DNA of 64,000 bases. Source: Methylomonas sp. ZR1. GTDB lineage: Bacteria; Pseudomonadota; Gammaproteobacteria; Methylococcales; Methylomonadaceae. How positions within the stretch are numbered: position 1 is the stretch's first letter; the number at the start of each line of letters is the position of its first letter. The stretch covers positions 2,480,001 to 2,544,000 of the forward strand of contig NZ_RCST01000001.1 of NCBI RefSeq assembly GCF_013141865.1, written 5' to 3'. The notes below the pieces were generated by a model that worked only from the letters and a program-made list of their open reading frames with translations, made no database searches and was not told the origin of the DNA. The position numbers were made by a program, and so were the translations under genes. Below, piece after piece: positions 51,365 to 61,128 of the stretch.

Positions 51365-52981
51365 ATGTTTAAAAATATCTCAATCAAATCTTCGCTGATC
51401 TTCATTGCTTCCGCTTTGGCATTTGCCAATCTGCTGTTTGTGTTGTCGCTGTGGCATGCGTTTCAGTCCATAGACGACAACTTGCAAGCAGCCGCGCAAA
51501 AACAAAACACCTCGGACTATTTGTCTCATGTGCGTTTTCATGTCGTGCAGATTCAACAATTTCTGACCGACGTCGGCGCGACGCATGATGATGATGGCTT
51601 TGCGGAAGCCAAAGAAAACCTAGACGCCGCATTGTTAAATCTGGACAAAGCCGAACAATCTCACCCGGCATTGCACGCGCAAGTCGAAACATTGAAACGG
51701 GAAATTCAAGTAATGCACGATGCCGGCGTAAAGATGGCTTGGGATTACATTAAGCTGGGCACCGAGGCAGGCACCGTTACCATGAAGGCGCCGGGCTCAG
51801 GTCTTGACGACACAGCTGCCACGCTGACCGAAGAATTAATCAGAATTACCGAGCAACTTGATCGGGAGCTTGCCCTCGCCAAACAACAATTAAGTTCGTC
51901 TTTGCACGATTACAGCCTATCGCGTATTGCTTTTTCCATCGGGTTGCTACTGTTTGTGACGGTCTGTTTGAGCATGCTTTATTTCAAAATAGAACCACCA
52001 TTGACCGAGCTGCAAAAATCGCTGTATCTGCTTAGACAGGGCGGCGGCGATTTGACCCGGCGCATTCCGCACGAAGGCAGTGACGAAGTCGGCATTATCG
52101 TCACCCAGTTCAACGAATTTTTAAGCGTGTTACACAGCCTGATGCGGCAAGTGGCGACGGAATCCAACCAGTTGAACACCGCCTCGAACCGCTTGAGCCA
52201 AATGTCCGAGCGGGTACAAGAGGATATTTTGAAACAGCAGATGGGCACGGATCAGGTCGCGGCAACGGTAACGGAACTATCCGCGACAGTGACGGAAGTG
52301 TCCAACAACACGGCTAACGCCGCGCAAACGGCGCAGAAAAGCAGCGTGGCCGCCAACCACGGCAAGGCAGTGGTGACCAACACGGTGCAATCGATTCATG
52401 CGCTGTCTAACAATATCGACAGGGCCAGCACCGTAATCGGTAATGTCGAGCAAAACTGCGTGAATGTCAGCTCGGTGCTGGATGTGATTCAGAGCATCGC
52501 CGATCAGACCAATTTATTGGCGCTCAATGCGGCGATAGAGGCGGCCAGAGCCGGCGAACAAGGCCGTGGTTTTGCGGTAGTGGCGGACGAAGTGCGCACA
52601 CTGGCCAGCCGAACCCAGGATTCCACGCATGAAATTCAAGCGATGATAGAGCGCTTGCAGCAAGGCTCGCGGGAAGCGGTGAAAGCCATGTCGGAAAGCC
52701 GAAATCAGGCTAAGGAGACCGTTGAAGTCATCGAAAGTACCGGCGAGTTGCTGGACAACATTTCCAGCATGGTGGCGCAAATTTCCACCATGAATACGCA
52801 TATTTCCGACGCGGTGAAAGAACAAAAAATCGTCGTCGAGCACATTAATCAAAACATCAATTCGATTAATGACGTCACCATCAACAACTCGAAGGACGCC
52901 GAGCAAACAGCGGAAGAAGCCCATCATTTGCAAAAAATCGCCGGTAATTTACATACCACGATTTCCCAATTCAAACTGTAA
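51365..52981 (+). CDS. Methyl-accepting chemotaxis protein
   Basis: This 538-residue transmembrane receptor has TM1 at about 12-33, a helical periplasmic domain, and TM2 at about 185-205. HAMP (about 206-260) and a long signalling coiled coil follow. The hairpin tip reads [37 protein letters not shown]. The ligand is unknown. It lies 15 bases after the HAMP gene and is fourth in a porin-cytochrome-HAMP-receptor set, so an energy- or redox-taxis role is a reasonable inference. Confidence 0.95.
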   Translation: MFKNISIKSSLIFIASALAFANLLFVLSLWHAFQSIDDNLQAAAQKQNTSDYLSHVRFHVVQIQQFLTDVGATHDDDGFAEAKENLDAALLNLDKAEQSHPALHAQVETLKREIQVMHDAGVKMAWDYIKLGTEAGTVTMKAPGSGLDDTAATLTEELIRITEQLDRELALAKQQLSSSLHDYSLSRIAFSIGLLLFVTVCLSMLYFKIEPPLTELQKSLYLLRQGGGDLTRRIPHEGSDEVGIIVTQFNEFLSVLHSLMRQVATESNQLNTASNRLSQMSERVQEDILKQQMGTDQVAATVTELSATVTEVSNNTANAAQTAQKSSVAANHGKAVVTNTVQSIHALSNNIDRASTVIGNVEQNCVNVSSVLDVIQSIADQTNLLALNAAIEAARAGEQGRGFAVVADEVRTLASRTQDSTHEIQAMIERLQQGSREAVKAMSESRNQAKETVEVIESTGELLDNISSMVAQISTMNTHISDAVKEQKIVVEHINQNINSINDVTINNSKDAEQTAEEAHHLQKIAGNLHTTISQFKL

Positions 52982-52991
52982 GCCACCCAGC

Positions 52992-53024
52992 GCGCTATTC
53001 GGTTTGCCTGCAAGCCAATAGCGC
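52992..53024. terminator. Hairpin between chemoreceptor and Uma2 genes
   Basis: GCGCTATT pairs with AATAGCGC, and inside it GGTTTG pairs with CAAGCC around a CCTG loop, with one bulged C. It separates converging genes and likely ends both transcripts. Confidence 0.7.
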
Positions 53025-53025
53025 C

Positions 53026-53583
53026 TTACAACTCAAATACCTCCGCCAAGGGCAAAATCAACTCCGGCAAGCTCAATAGGGGCAAATCTTCCTCAACCCC
53101 AAAAACGTCGGCATTGGCATAGCGACCGTCTGCGCCCAGAAAAAAACGCTGAACATAATTTTCCAACGGGTCGATGACCACATATTCCCTCACGCCGGCA
53201 CGCTCGTAGAGCGCTTTCTTTTCACGCATATCCTTCAGCGCCGTGCTAGGGGATAAAACCTCTACCACCAAATCCGGCGCCCCGTGTATGGCTTTTTCGC
53301 CAATCTTTTCCGGATTGCAGACCACTAACAAATCCGGTTGCACCACGTCATGCTCGGAGAGAATGACGTCCACAGGGGCGATGAAAGGCTTGCAGGGCTT
53401 ACCTTTTAAAAATTGTTCCATCCGGCTAAAAACACGTCCAGCAACCGTCTGATGTTTGATGCTGGGTGCGGGACTCATATTGTAAGGAACACCGTCGATT
53501 AACTCCCAGCGCTCGTCGTCCGGCCATCCCGTATAGTCGGCGATACTGAAGGTTTGTACCGACGATTTAGGCACGCTATTCAT
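53026..53583 (-). CDS. Uma2 family (DUF820) putative endonuclease
   Basis: This 185-residue protein has the restriction-endonuclease-like core ERWELIDGVPYNMSPAPS, VVQPDLLVV and PDLVVEVLSPSTALKDMREKK with the PD-(D/E)xK elements. A C-terminal VIDPLENYVQRFF follows. The biological function of Uma2 proteins is not established; they are abundant in cyanobacteria and scattered elsewhere. It starts nine bases after copA on the same strand, perhaps transcribed with it by chance. Confidence 0.88.
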   Translation of the reverse strand: MNSVPKSSVQTFSIADYTGWPDDERWELIDGVPYNMSPAPSIKHQTVAGRVFSRMEQFLKGKPCKPFIAPVDVILSEHDVVQPDLLVVCNPEKIGEKAIHGAPDLVVEVLSPSTALKDMREKKALYERAGVREYVVIDPLENYVQRFFLGADGRYANADVFGVEEDLPLLSLPELILPLAEVFEL

Positions 53584-53592
53584 TCTTCGCCC

Positions 53593-55842
53593 CTACTGAA
53601 CATCCAGTTTAATCCAGCGCAAACGATTGGCGTTGCTGACGACCGTGACCGATGACATGGCCATGGCCGCGCCGGCAATCATCGGGTTGAGTAACAAGCC
53701 AAATAGCGGATACAGCAAACCGGCTGCAACCGGAATGCCGATGGTGTTATAAAAAAACGCACCCAACAGGTTTTGCTTGATATTGGCAACCGTCAATGTC
53801 GACAGCGCCATCGCCTCGGACACCTTCAATAAGGAGCCTTGCAGCAACACAATGTCGGCGCTTTCGATAGCCACGTCGGTGCCGGTGCCAATCGCAAAAC
53901 CGACATCCGCTTGCGCCAGGGCCGGCGCGTCGTTGATACCGTCACCGACCATGCCGACAATTTCGCCTTGCTGTTGCAAGGCTTTTACCACGGCGGCTTT
54001 GTCTTGTGGCAAGACTTGCGCTCGGACTTCGCTGATTCCGGCTTGCGCCGCTATCGCTTGCGCGGTGATCTCGTTGTCGCCCGTCACCATCAGCACGCGG
54101 ATACCCTGCTTCCGTAATTGCCGTACCGCTGCGGCGGAATCGGGTTTAATCGGATCGGCCACAGAGACAATGCCAACCACCGAATTTTCCACCGCCAAAA
54201 ACATTGGCGTCTGGCCTTTTGCCGCCAATTCGGCCATTTTGTCGCGATGCTTGCTATCGTCGATGCCATGTTCCGCTAGCAACGCGGCATTACCGAACAA
54301 ACATTGCCGATCCGCGATGCGGCCGGCGATACCGTGCCCGGCCACGGCCTGAAATTTTCTGACCTTCTCCAACTTAAGCTGTTTTTGTTCGGCAGCCGCC
54401 AGTATCGCTGCGGCCAAGGGATGTTCGGACCCCGATTCCAGACTGGCGGCATACTGCAACACCTGGGCTTCGTCGACATCGCCAAAAGCGATCACCTCCG
54501 CCAGACTGGGCTTACCGGCGGTGACGGTGCCGGTCTTATCCAGAATCAGGCAAGTCAGCTTGCCCGCGCTTTGCAAGGCTTCGCCCTTGCGGATCAATAT
54601 ACCGATTTGCGCGGCACGACCGACCGCGACCATCACCGAAATCGGCGTCGCCAAACCCAGCGCGCACGGGCAAGCGATTACCAATACCGTCATGGACGTA
54701 ACAAATGCGTAACCCAGAGCCGGATCGGGACCGATACTCAACCAAATTAAAAAAGTCAGTACCGATATGCCCACCACGGTGGGGACAAATACCGCGGAAA
54801 TCTTGTCGGCCAATTTGGCGATGGCAGGCTTACTGTTCTGCGCTTGCCGCACACTTTGAATAATTTGCGCCAAAGCCGTATCACGGCCGATGCGGGTCGC
54901 GCTGAATAAAAAACTGCCTTGCTGATTAATCGTGCCGGCGGCGACACTGGCACCTTCGACTTTCTCAACCGGCATCGATTCGCCGGTGAGCATGGATTCG
55001 TCGATAGTCGAGTGGCCTTCCAATACCACCCCGTCCACGGCGACTTTTTCGCCGGGTCTAACCCGTAAGATTTCGCCCAGACCGACTTGTTCGATAGGAA
55101 TATCAATCTCTTGACCCTCGCGCACCACGCGAGCGGTGCGGGGTTGCAAGCCAATCAATGCGCGTATCGCCGCCGAGGTTTTACCCCGCGCGCGCGTTTC
55201 CAGCGCACTACCCAGATTGATGAAGGCCAAAATCACCGCAGAGGCTTCGAAATAAGCATGCGCGGACAACGAAGGCAGCTGACTGGAATAATCGATGACA
55301 ATACAAGAATACAGCCACGCCGAACCGGTACCCAGCGCGATCAGGGTGTCCATATTGGCTTGCTTAACGAGCAGCAATTTCAGCGCGCTGTGAAAAAAAT
55401 GTCCGCCGGAATAAAACATCACCGCCAACGTCAACAGGGCCACCTCGGACCAAAACACCGTGCCGGCGGCACTGCCCATGGCCGGAAACCAGTCCAGATG
55501 TGCGCCCAGCATCAAAGGCAGACCCAATGCGCCGGCCACGCCAGCTTTTCGCAGCAGGTCGCGATAACGCTCTTCTTCCTGCTTTTCCTCTTCACTCGGG
55601 TCTTCCAAGCCTTCCATCACCGCCGCATCGTAGCCGGCGGATTTCAAGGCCTGCTTCATGGCTTGATGATCGGGATCGCCGCCGACGGTAGCAGAGTGGT
55701 CGGCAAAATTGACGGTGACGGACGCAACCCCCGGCACCGATTGCAAGGCGGTTTCCACTGCGCTGACACAACCGGCGCAACGCATGCCGAGTATGGAAAG
55801 GCGTATTTCCTGCTGCTGATTAGTCGATTGATCTAAAGCCAT
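53593..55842 (-). CDS. copA: Copper-exporting P1B-type ATPase
   Basis: About 749 residues from the ATG at 55842; a 43-codon upstream extension is not conserved in character. One N-terminal HMA domain with GMRCAGC binds Cu(I). Then come six to eight TM helices with the CPCALGLATP motif, the actuator TGESMPV, the phosphorylation site DKTGTVT, the nucleotide-site SEHPLAAAI, and GDGINDAPALAQADVG. It exports Cu(I) from the cytoplasm. CopZ is encoded directly upstream. A methanotroph with copper-dependent particulate methane monooxygenase would need such control. Confidence 0.96.
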   Translation of the reverse strand: MALDQSTNQQQEIRLSILGMRCAGCVSAVETALQSVPGVASVTVNFADHSATVGGDPDHQAMKQALKSAGYDAAVMEGLEDPSEEEKQEEERYRDLLRKAGVAGALGLPLMLGAHLDWFPAMGSAAGTVFWSEVALLTLAVMFYSGGHFFHSALKLLLVKQANMDTLIALGTGSAWLYSCIVIDYSSQLPSLSAHAYFEASAVILAFINLGSALETRARGKTSAAIRALIGLQPRTARVVREGQEIDIPIEQVGLGEILRVRPGEKVAVDGVVLEGHSTIDESMLTGESMPVEKVEGASVAAGTINQQGSFLFSATRIGRDTALAQIIQSVRQAQNSKPAIAKLADKISAVFVPTVVGISVLTFLIWLSIGPDPALGYAFVTSMTVLVIACPCALGLATPISVMVAVGRAAQIGILIRKGEALQSAGKLTCLILDKTGTVTAGKPSLAEVIAFGDVDEAQVLQYAASLESGSEHPLAAAILAAAEQKQLKLEKVRKFQAVAGHGIAGRIADRQCLFGNAALLAEHGIDDSKHRDKMAELAAKGQTPMFLAVENSVVGIVSVADPIKPDSAAAVRQLRKQGIRVLMVTGDNEITAQAIAAQAGISEVRAQVLPQDKAAVVKALQQQGEIVGMVGDGINDAPALAQADVGFAIGTGTDVAIESADIVLLQGSLLKVSEAMALSTLTVANIKQNLLGAFFYNTIGIPVAAGLLYPLFGLLLNPMIAGAAMAMSSVTVVSNANRLRWIKLDVQ

Positions 55843-55894
55843 AACGATTCCCAAGCAATATCGTGTTGATCCGTAGGCAAACGCCGATGCGGTT

Positions 55895-56104
55895 TTATTC
55901 GACCTTGAAACCGGCGTCGATGATAACGTCTTCGATTTCGTCCAAGTCGGTTTGCGCCGGATCAAATTCAACTTCGACCCGTTTGTCTTTATGCGAAGCC
56001 TGCACCGTTACCACACCGGCAATCGCCGATACTTTACTGACGATGCTGCTCTCGCAACCGCCGCATTTCATACCGCTTACTGTTAACGTTGCTGATTCGG
56101 ACAT
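55895..56104 (-). CDS. copZ: Copper chaperone CopZ (HMA domain)
   Basis: This 69-residue single-domain protein begins MSESATLTVSGMKCGGC. The MxCxxC copper site is followed by an FDPAQTDLDEIEDVI helix and ends in GFKVE, so it is a complete HMA fold. AAGGAG six bases before the ATG at 56104 fixes the start; the frame open to 56269 is not used. It delivers Cu(I) to the CopA encoded 52 bases downstream. Confidence 0.93.
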   Translation of the reverse strand: MSESATLTVSGMKCGGCESSIVSKVSAIAGVVTVQASHKDKRVEVEFDPAQTDLDEIEDVIIDAGFKVE

Positions 56105-56224
56105 GTTGATCTCCTTATGATTGAAATTAAGAGCGGCCGGCCATTCTCGACTTAAACTGTTTGAACATGGTATAAGGCGCGACCTATTCGCATGATAGTG
56201 CAATGATCGGGAGCCCGTAAATAA

Positions 56225-57430
56225 ATGACAGATTTTCTGATTGGCAGACAGCAAATTCTGGACCGCCATCTGGACACTTTCGCCTACGAGATTTTATTCA
56301 GGGGCAAAGATTTCGATCTCAGTTTGAAAGATGGTGCCGCCAACGCCACAAATCAAGTTATTACCGATACGCTGCTGGAAATCGGCCTGAACGAACTGGT
56401 CGGCCCGCACAAAGCCTTCATTAATTTCACCACGCAAAACATCCTAGACAAAACGCCGCTGCATCTGCCCAAAGAGCGTATCGTCATCGAAGTACTGGAA
56501 AGCGTTACTATCGATGACAACATTGTCGCCAACCTGAAAGAATTATCACAACTGGGCTATACCATCGCGCTGGACGACTTCGTCTTGTCTCCGGAGTGGC
56601 TGCCCTTGCTGGAGTTTGCCGATATTATCAAGCTGGATGTGATGGCCGACGGCCTGGACGGCACCCGGCAACTGATTGAACAGCTAAAACCCTATAAACT
56701 CAAATTACTCGCGGAAAAAGTCGAAACGCATCAGGAGTTTGAAACCCTACGCGAATGGGGCTGCGAGCTGTTTCAAGGCTTTTTCTTCAGTAAACCGAAT
56801 ATTGTGGAAGGTAAACGGCTGGGCGTCAGCCAAACCGCCGCCATCCAATTACTGTCCGCAGTGAACAAGGCGGACGCCAGTTTTGCGGAAATCGGCAAGA
56901 TTATCTCGCAAGACGTCGGGATGAGTTTTAAATTGCTGCATTATTTGAATTCCGCGTTTTTTGGCTTGCCGCAAAAAATCGAATCCATTCAGCATGCCAT
57001 AGTTTGCCTGGGACTGGTCGAGATCAAACGCTGGGTGAATATTCTGGCCTTATCTTCCATGTCCGGCAAACCGTCCTCGGTGCTGCAAAACGTGCTGATC
57101 CGCGCCAAAATGTGTGAATTAATAGCGCGAGAACTTAAAGACGACCAGGAACACTATTTTCTAATCGGCATGCTGTCGGGTTTGGACAGCCTGTTGGACA
57201 TGCCGGCGAACAAAGTATTGGAACAATTGCCGCTGGCGGAAGATGTTGACGATGCCATTTTGAAATATCGCGGCAACGCTGGCGAAGCGTTACAATTCTG
57301 CATCGCCTACGAGCGCTGGGAACCTGGCCTTGGCACCTTCCGCGGCATAAATCCCGAGTGTATCGCCAATATCTATCTGGAGAGCATAGACTGGTGGGCG
57401 ACGCGCATTTTACCTTTCTTGGCCGCTTGA
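56225..57430 (+). CDS. EAL-like plus HDOD signalling protein (YuxH family)
   Basis: This 401-residue protein has an N-terminal EAL-type domain (about 1-200) in which the EAL motif is changed (FAYEILFRG). IALDDFVLSPEW and KLLAEKVETHQEF remain. The C-terminal HDOD domain (about 200-395) includes LLSAVNKADASFAEIGKIISQDVGMSFKLL. YuxH-like proteins lack clear phosphodiesterase activity and are viewed as regulatory scaffolds. It is divergent from copZ. Confidence 0.92.
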   Translation: MTDFLIGRQQILDRHLDTFAYEILFRGKDFDLSLKDGAANATNQVITDTLLEIGLNELVGPHKAFINFTTQNILDKTPLHLPKERIVIEVLESVTIDDNIVANLKELSQLGYTIALDDFVLSPEWLPLLEFADIIKLDVMADGLDGTRQLIEQLKPYKLKLLAEKVETHQEFETLREWGCELFQGFFFSKPNIVEGKRLGVSQTAAIQLLSAVNKADASFAEIGKIISQDVGMSFKLLHYLNSAFFGLPQKIESIQHAIVCLGLVEIKRWVNILALSSMSGKPSSVLQNVLIRAKMCELIARELKDDQEHYFLIGMLSGLDSLLDMPANKVLEQLPLAEDVDDAILKYRGNAGEALQFCIAYERWEPGLGTFRGINPECIANIYLESIDWWATRILPFLAA

Positions 57431-57458
57431 GCCATTTATCCTACCTACCGACATCATC

Positions 57459-57896
57459 ATGAAACTGAGACTGACTTTATTCTGGCTAGGCTGTCTGTTC
57501 GCGGCCCATCTTTACGCCACCGAATTAGGTGCGGTGACGGCAGAACAACTCATAAACATGCAGAAAAATCAGAATGCGCTGGTCGTGGATGTGCGTACCG
57601 CGCCGGAATGGCAAGCCACCGGCGTCATCGCCAACAGCCAAAAATTGGAATCCTTTGACGGGAACGGCCACTTCGACCAGGAAAAATGGCTGGCCAACTT
57701 GGAAAAACTGAAATCGTCGCCCGACCAACCGATCATTTTGGTTTGCCGTTCCGGGAATCGGAGCGGCAAGATCGGCCAAATCCTCACCGAACAGCTGGGC
57801 ATGAAAAATGTCTATCATTTGTCCAACGGTATCCAGTCATGGATCAAAGACGGCCGCCCCGTTAAAGCCGATTGTTTGACTACCGCCTGTAAGTAA
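57459..57896 (+). CDS. Secreted rhodanese-like protein
   Basis: This 145-residue protein has a signal peptide (LTLFWLGCLFAAHLYATE) and one rhodanese domain: LVVDVRTAPEW, then the active-site loop LVCRSGNRSGKI with Cys96, and GIQSWIKDGRPV. It may transfer sulfur or sense thiols in the periplasm. Two further cysteines end the chain (DCLTTACK). It is one base from hflD and is probably in an operon with hflD and mutM. Confidence 0.9.
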   Translation: MKLRLTLFWLGCLFAAHLYATELGAVTAEQLINMQKNQNALVVDVRTAPEWQATGVIANSQKLESFDGNGHFDQEKWLANLEKLKSSPDQPIILVCRSGNRSGKIGQILTEQLGMKNVYHLSNGIQSWIKDGRPVKADCLTTACK

Positions 57897-57897
57897 C

Positions 57898-58521
57898 ATG
57901 TCCCTGAACACGCTCAGTAACCAAACCATCGCGCTGGCCGGCATCGCCCAGGCCTGCTCCTTGGTGCATCAGCTTGCCGGCACCGGCACTTGTCCAAACG
58001 CCGCATTGGAAGCCAGCATCAGCAGTTTGCTGAAAATAGACGCAGACAGCGTGATTGATGTCTACGGCGGCTTGATCGGTATCGAACACGGCTTACAACA
58101 GCTCACAACCCAACTCGGCAGCCGGGTGCTGGCCAGTCCGGAACAGGCCCGATACGCGGCACAGATTGTCTATTTGCAAAAACAGTTGAACAAACAGCCG
58201 GACATGCAAAAAACCATACAGGCCGGCGTCAGCAAGGCTCAAGCTCAAACCGAACATTTCGGCGTGCTGCATGAAAATGTGCTGGCCAATCTGGCCGACG
58301 TGTATCACAGTACTATCAGCACACTGCAACCGCGCATTATGGTGCAAGGCGATCAGCAATACCTGGGCAACCAAAGTACTGTGAATAAAATACGCGCCTT
58401 ACTGTTGGCTGGCATACGCGCCACTTTATTGTGGCGGCAATGCGGCGGCAGCCGCTGGAAGCTATTGTTCTTCCGCAAAAAGATCCAGGACGAAGCCCAG
58501 TTTCTACTCACCCAAATCTGA
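57898..58521 (+). CDS. hflD: HflD homologue (DUF489)
   Basis: This 207-residue, mainly helical, membrane-associated protein begins NQTIALAGIAQACSLVHQLAGTG. It continues with DVYGGLIGIEHGLQQL and RYAAQIVYLQKQLNKQPDM, and ends KIRALLLAGIRATLLWRQCGGSRWKLLFFRKKI. These are diagnostic of HflD. E. coli HflD binds the lambda CII protein. Its cellular role is unclear, though it usually lies between mnmA and purB. Here it sits between a rhodanese and mutM instead. Confidence 0.93.
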   Translation: MSLNTLSNQTIALAGIAQACSLVHQLAGTGTCPNAALEASISSLLKIDADSVIDVYGGLIGIEHGLQQLTTQLGSRVLASPEQARYAAQIVYLQKQLNKQPDMQKTIQAGVSKAQAQTEHFGVLHENVLANLADVYHSTISTLQPRIMVQGDQQYLGNQSTVNKIRALLLAGIRATLLWRQCGGSRWKLLFFRKKIQDEAQFLLTQI

Positions 58522-58528
58522 CGCCAAC

Positions 58529-59344
58529 ATGCCGGAACTACCCGAGGTCGAAACCAGTCGGCGCGGCATTGCGCCGCATATTACCGGCAAAACCTTTAAA
58601 ACCGTGATTGTGCGTCACCCGCAGTTGCGTTGGCCGGTTCCCGAGTCCCTGACCACCGATTTGCCGGGCCAGCGTCTGGACGCTGTCGAGCGGCGCGGCA
58701 AATATTTATTACTCGGTACGGGGCGCGGCACGCTGATCCTGCATCTGGGCATGTCGGGGAATCTGCGCATCACCTCACCCGAGCAAACGCTGCGCAAGCA
58801 CGACCACATCGACTTCATTTTTGCCGACGATACGGTACTGCGCTTTAACGATCAGCGCCGCTTCGGCGCGGCCTTGTGGACTGCCGAAGATCCGATGTTG
58901 CATCCCTTGCTGGCCACGCTGGGGCCTGAACCGCTCTCCGCGGCATTCGACGCTAACTATTTGCGGCAGCGGGCGGCAAACCGCGCGGTGCCGATCAAAT
59001 CATTGATTATGGACAGCCATGTCGTGGTGGGCGTGGGGAATATTTATGCCAGCGAAGCCTTGTTCTTAGCAGGCGTACAGCCGATGCGCTGCGCCGGAGA
59101 ACTGGATACGCCGGCGTGCGAAGCGTTGGTGGCGGCGATCAAAACCGTATTGCAACAAGCCATCGATAAAGGCGGCACCACGTTGCGCGACTTTAGCAAT
59201 GCCGAGGGCAAGCCAGGGTATTTTAAGCAATCCCTGAATGTGTACGGTCGCGGCGGACAAGCCTGCCTGCGCTGCGAGGAACCAATTCAGCAACTCAAAA
59301 TCGGCCAACGCGCCAGCTACTATTGCGGCAATTGCCAACACTAA
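58529..59344 (+). CDS. mutM: Formamidopyrimidine-DNA glycosylase
   Basis: This 271-residue DNA repair enzyme removes 8-oxoguanine and cuts the abasic site. It begins MPELPEVETSRRGI (the catalytic Pro after Met removal). It shows the Lys of RRGKYLLL, HLGMSGNLRI, GNIYASEALFLAGV (H2TH region) and the C-terminal zinc finger CLRCEEPIQQ...YYCGNCQ. Standard length. It starts seven bases after hflD. Confidence 0.97.
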   Translation: MPELPEVETSRRGIAPHITGKTFKTVIVRHPQLRWPVPESLTTDLPGQRLDAVERRGKYLLLGTGRGTLILHLGMSGNLRITSPEQTLRKHDHIDFIFADDTVLRFNDQRRFGAALWTAEDPMLHPLLATLGPEPLSAAFDANYLRQRAANRAVPIKSLIMDSHVVVGVGNIYASEALFLAGVQPMRCAGELDTPACEALVAAIKTVLQQAIDKGGTTLRDFSNAEGKPGYFKQSLNVYGRGGQACLRCEEPIQQLKIGQRASYYCGNCQH

Positions 59345-59349
59345 GCCCG

Positions 59350-61053
59350 TTAATGCCGCCAATCGAAAACGGCGGTTACGCGATTGCCGCAACCGTGGTA
59401 GCTCAGGCTGCTGCATAAAGTCTCCAGCATGATAATGCCGCGGCCGCAATAGGCCTCATCACCCTTCCGCAAACCGATGCGCCGTCGCCAATCGAAGCCG
59501 TTGCCGCTATCGACGACTTTAACGATCAAGCGGCCACCGTATTCGGTCGCATGATGGATAAACGATAAGCGGATTTTGCCGCGCTGGAGCTGTTGCAAGC
59601 GTTCGTCCTTCATCGCATAAAAGCGCATAAAGCCCTCCGGACTGCTCTTCAGAGCCGAATCCAAGCCCAGCACGCCATGGTCCAGCGCATTCGCGAACAA
59701 TTCACTGACTATCATAAAAATATCCTGGCGATAATTCTGTAAACCCTGGATTTCCATGACGGTGTTGACCATGACCGGCACCGGATTGATCTGGCGCAAA
59801 CTATCGATGTCAAATTCCAGTACCTGCTTCCAGGTCGTCGCGGCGATCCGCTGCCGGGGAAGCCGAATTTCTCGCCGCCCCCAGGGAACGCTATCGACCG
59901 CACAGCTCAAAATAACCAGGGTATTGTCATCTTTCTGAATCGCACCGCCGGTGTGTGCTTCAAGGCTGGCCTGCAAATTTTTGATGGCGTCGGATTTACT
60001 TTGCCGGATAGCATTAAGAATGCGTTCCCCGCCGAAAAGCTCACCTTCAGCATTTTCCGCCTCAAAAATGCCATCCGTGAGCAGATATAAACGCTGATTC
60101 TCGCTTACCCGATGCAGTTGCTCTTCGATGTCAATCGAAGGCTGAATACCCAGCGGAATATTCAAAGAGCGTATCGCCAAAAAACTGTTGTCGGCATGAT
60201 TGACTAAAAAATGCTCGGGTAGCCCGCAGGTAATGCTTTTCATCGACGACGACTCGGGATACAGCGCCACCACCGTCGCCGCCAAAAAGCGGTTGGCCGG
60301 CAACACTCGATACAGTTTGGCGTTAATTTCGGTAACGATTTCGTTAATATCGAAACCTTTCCGCGTCATGCCATAGAAAATATCCGCCAGTGGCGTAGCC
60401 GCTATCGATGCCGACAAACCGTGGCCGGTAAAATCGCCCAACAGCACATGCAAATGATTTTCCGGGGTTTTGGCAATCAACACCAAATCGCCGTTAAACA
60501 AGGCCATCGGCGACATCACCACTTCCACGGCTTCAGTTTCCAGAAAGTCGGCTTTTAACACGTCGTTGAACAGTTTGGCCGCGACTTCATGTTCCAGGTC
60601 GGAAGTCTGCCAATAATCGAGCAACAGCGTTTTTTGCGCGTGCTCGTGCTGATACAACATGCGCAGTTTTAATGACGACCGTATTTTTAACAGCAATAAA
60701 TGCTGATTGACCGGTCGACAAATGACAGCGTCGATCTCAACAGCGGCGCAATGGTCCAGCAGCGTGTCGGTTAAATCATCGGCAATCAATATGATAGGCA
60801 GGTAGGAGTCGGCCGCATCGCGCATATCGGCTACCTGCCGCCAAGGCCAATCTCGACAGGCAATAATCAGTAAGTCCACTGGCGCATTTGTCAGCAGCTC
60901 CATCACCTCATCCGCACTCGACGCCACCGCACAGCGAAAATCCTGCGCGCGCAGCACGCCTTGCAAACTATCTGCACTTGGATTTGCTCCAGCATCCTCC
61001 AGCAAAACAACAGAGGTCTGAGCAGGCAGTGGAAATGGGCTGGGATGATTCAT
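59350..61053 (-). CDS. Pseudoreceiver-PP2C phosphatase-ATPase fusion (RsbU/RsbW type)
   Basis: About 567 residues from the ATG at 61053; a GTG ten codons upstream is possible. The N-terminal receiver-like domain (about 10-125) lacks the phosphoacceptor aspartate: the usual LxxLD is LLIIACRDWP, and the KP pair is RP. A SpoIIE/PP2C domain follows, with NGDLVLIAKTPENHLHVLLGDF split by DFTGHGLSASIAATP, plus YLLTDGIFEAENAEGE. The C-terminal HATPase_c_2 domain has IVSELFANALDHGVLG and DSGNGFDW...GRGIIMLETL. Both halves of a partner-switch (phosphatase and kinase) are thus in one chain. Confidence 0.92.
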   Translation of the reverse strand: MNHPSPFPLPAQTSVVLLEDAGANPSADSLQGVLRAQDFRCAVASSADEVMELLTNAPVDLLIIACRDWPWRQVADMRDAADSYLPIILIADDLTDTLLDHCAAVEIDAVICRPVNQHLLLLKIRSSLKLRMLYQHEHAQKTLLLDYWQTSDLEHEVAAKLFNDVLKADFLETEAVEVVMSPMALFNGDLVLIAKTPENHLHVLLGDFTGHGLSASIAATPLADIFYGMTRKGFDINEIVTEINAKLYRVLPANRFLAATVVALYPESSSMKSITCGLPEHFLVNHADNSFLAIRSLNIPLGIQPSIDIEEQLHRVSENQRLYLLTDGIFEAENAEGELFGGERILNAIRQSKSDAIKNLQASLEAHTGGAIQKDDNTLVILSCAVDSVPWGRREIRLPRQRIAATTWKQVLEFDIDSLRQINPVPVMVNTVMEIQGLQNYRQDIFMIVSELFANALDHGVLGLDSALKSSPEGFMRFYAMKDERLQQLQRGKIRLSFIHHATEYGGRLIVKVVDSGNGFDWRRRIGLRKGDEAYCGRGIIMLETLCSSLSYHGCGNRVTAVFDWRH

Positions 61054-61128
61054 TCTGAAGAGTTTGCCCGGCGCTCGATGCACGCTTATTGATTTATAAT
61101 TTGCGCTTCTTACACCATGCGGCTGGCT

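Noticed and set aside
55087..55836. 249-residue plus-strand open frame inside copA
   Set aside because: It is antisense to conserved CopA motifs and rich in His/Arg/Gln as expected from reversed codons.
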